Assembly (NCBI GenBank): GCA_947095535.1
Contig: OX352773.1
Location: forward strand, 31,269,398-31,333,397
Reading direction: 5' to 3'
DNA: 64,000 nucleotides
Origin: Poecilobothrus nobilitatus
Lineage: Eukaryota; Arthropoda; Insecta; Diptera; Dolichopodidae
Translations under genes and position numbers: made by a program
Notes under the pieces: model-generated
The model's database searches: none
What the model saw: the letters and a program-made list of their open reading frames with translations, nothing else
What the model was told of the DNA's origin: nothing
Part shown: positions 63,431 through 64,000 of the stretch, in pieces
Layout: each line of letters begins with the position of its first letter
Position numbering within the stretch: position 1 is the first letter of the stretch

Positions 63431-64000
63431 GTAAGTAAAAATAATTTCAAGAAATAAAAAAATGTTGAAATTTTATCTTTTTTTTTTTTTTATTAACTTT
63501 TAAGTTTTATTGTTTTTCTCGTTTTTTTTTTTTTTCAATATATATAAAATAATAATATACAAGTATGACTTACAAACAAGTGTACGTTTTATTTGTTCTT
63601 AATTATATATATTAACATTTTTATTTATTTATATATAAGTTTTTTTTTTTCTTTTGTATTATATTTTTTATTTGATTTTTTATACTATTTTAAAAATTAT
63701 TAATATTTTTAACAACAGTCCAAAAATGTGTTGTTATTTAATTTTTTTTTTTTTTTTTTTTCTGTTTGAATATTTTTGAATCGTGTATGTTGTTTTTTAA
63801 TTAAAATTATCACTCTATTTATATTATATATATACATATATTAAAAATTAAAATAAAAATATAGGATATTGCATCAAACCGCAAAAATAATTTGGGAAGG
63901 ACATTTTCAAAACGAAAAAAAAAAAAAAAATAGATCGGCTATTTTCTAAAAAAAGAATAAGACTATTTATGAATTTATATAGAAATTTAATTAAAAAAAA
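63431..64000 (+). other. mbl: mbl intron (start), truncated by the window end
   Basis: Sequence after the GAG|GTAAGT donor is poly-T and TA-rich. It contains a possible terminal exon at 63865-63933, listed separately. No zinc-finger exon is visible before the window ends. Confidence 0.7.
63865..63933 (+). CDS. candidate alternative terminal coding exon of mbl
   Basis: After AAATATAG at 63857-63864 there is an open stretch in phase 0, the phase left by the exon ending at 63430. It reads DIASNRKNNLGRTFSKR followed by five lysines and a TAG stop at 63931-63933. It is less AT-rich than its surroundings at the start and would give a 22-residue basic C-terminus resembling a nuclear localisation signal. 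Evidence against: the pyrimidine tract upstream of the AG is weak, and the lysines come simply from a poly-A run of a kind common in this window. I do not recognise the peptide from known Muscleblind isoforms. Confidence 0.25.
   Translation, partial: DIASNRKNNLGRTFSKRKKKKK

Overview
The window is a strongly AT-rich stretch of insect nuclear DNA, most likely from a fly (Diptera). It is almost entirely the inside of one gene. The only certain coding sequence lies in the last 3 kb. Two plus-strand exons, 61131-61301 and 63248-63430, encode the end of a CCCH zinc finger and the conserved linker of the RNA-splicing regulator Muscleblind (mbl). Both exons are in phase 0, have clean splice sites and can be joined directly. 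The exons before them (start codon, first zinc finger, first half of the second finger) and after them are not in the window. Positions 1-61130 are therefore read as part of a giant intron of more than 61 kb. The fly assignment rests on the closeness of the exons to fly Muscleblind and on repeats that carry GGAC/GTCC tetranucleotide tracts next to motifs like TACCCTACACC, as in many fly genomes. It is an inference.

The intron is full of old non-autonomous mobile DNA. 3404-6159: an element with terminal inverted repeats, filled with about 15 tandem units of 146-147 bp. 8054-8516: a small inverted-repeat element with repeated TTCTGGAT motifs. A six-member dispersed family, here called family C, lies at 8831-9667 (inverted), 16703-16790, 21880-22260, 32255-32934, 40668-41973 and 43630-44112. 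A GCGTCGC-rich inverted-repeat family lies at 16081-16210 and 52401-52866; the second copy has a SINE nested inside it. 53993-55270: a 1.3-kb inverted-repeat element with recurring TAGTGG motifs. 56311-56712: a pogo-like MITE flanked by TA.

There are four tRNA-derived SINE insertions. Three belong to one family (21527-21703, 52529-52738, 60473-60673 reverse). The fourth is a related tandem dimer (18962-19406). Three of the four have target-site duplications. The rest of the intron is simple AT sequence, poly-A and poly-T runs and TA/CATA microsatellites, with no credible gene.

The most interesting possible function is a textbook-like recursive splice (ratchet) site at 28413/28414: branch-point CTAAT, pyrimidine tract, TTACAG, then immediately GTAAGC. 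It would let this intron be removed in steps. A second candidate is a 22-codon alternative terminal exon at 63865-63933, in phase with the preceding mbl exon and ending in a basic tail. These two and the 147-bp array are the items most worth testing. No bacterial-type operon, CRISPR array, rRNA or functional tRNA gene was seen.
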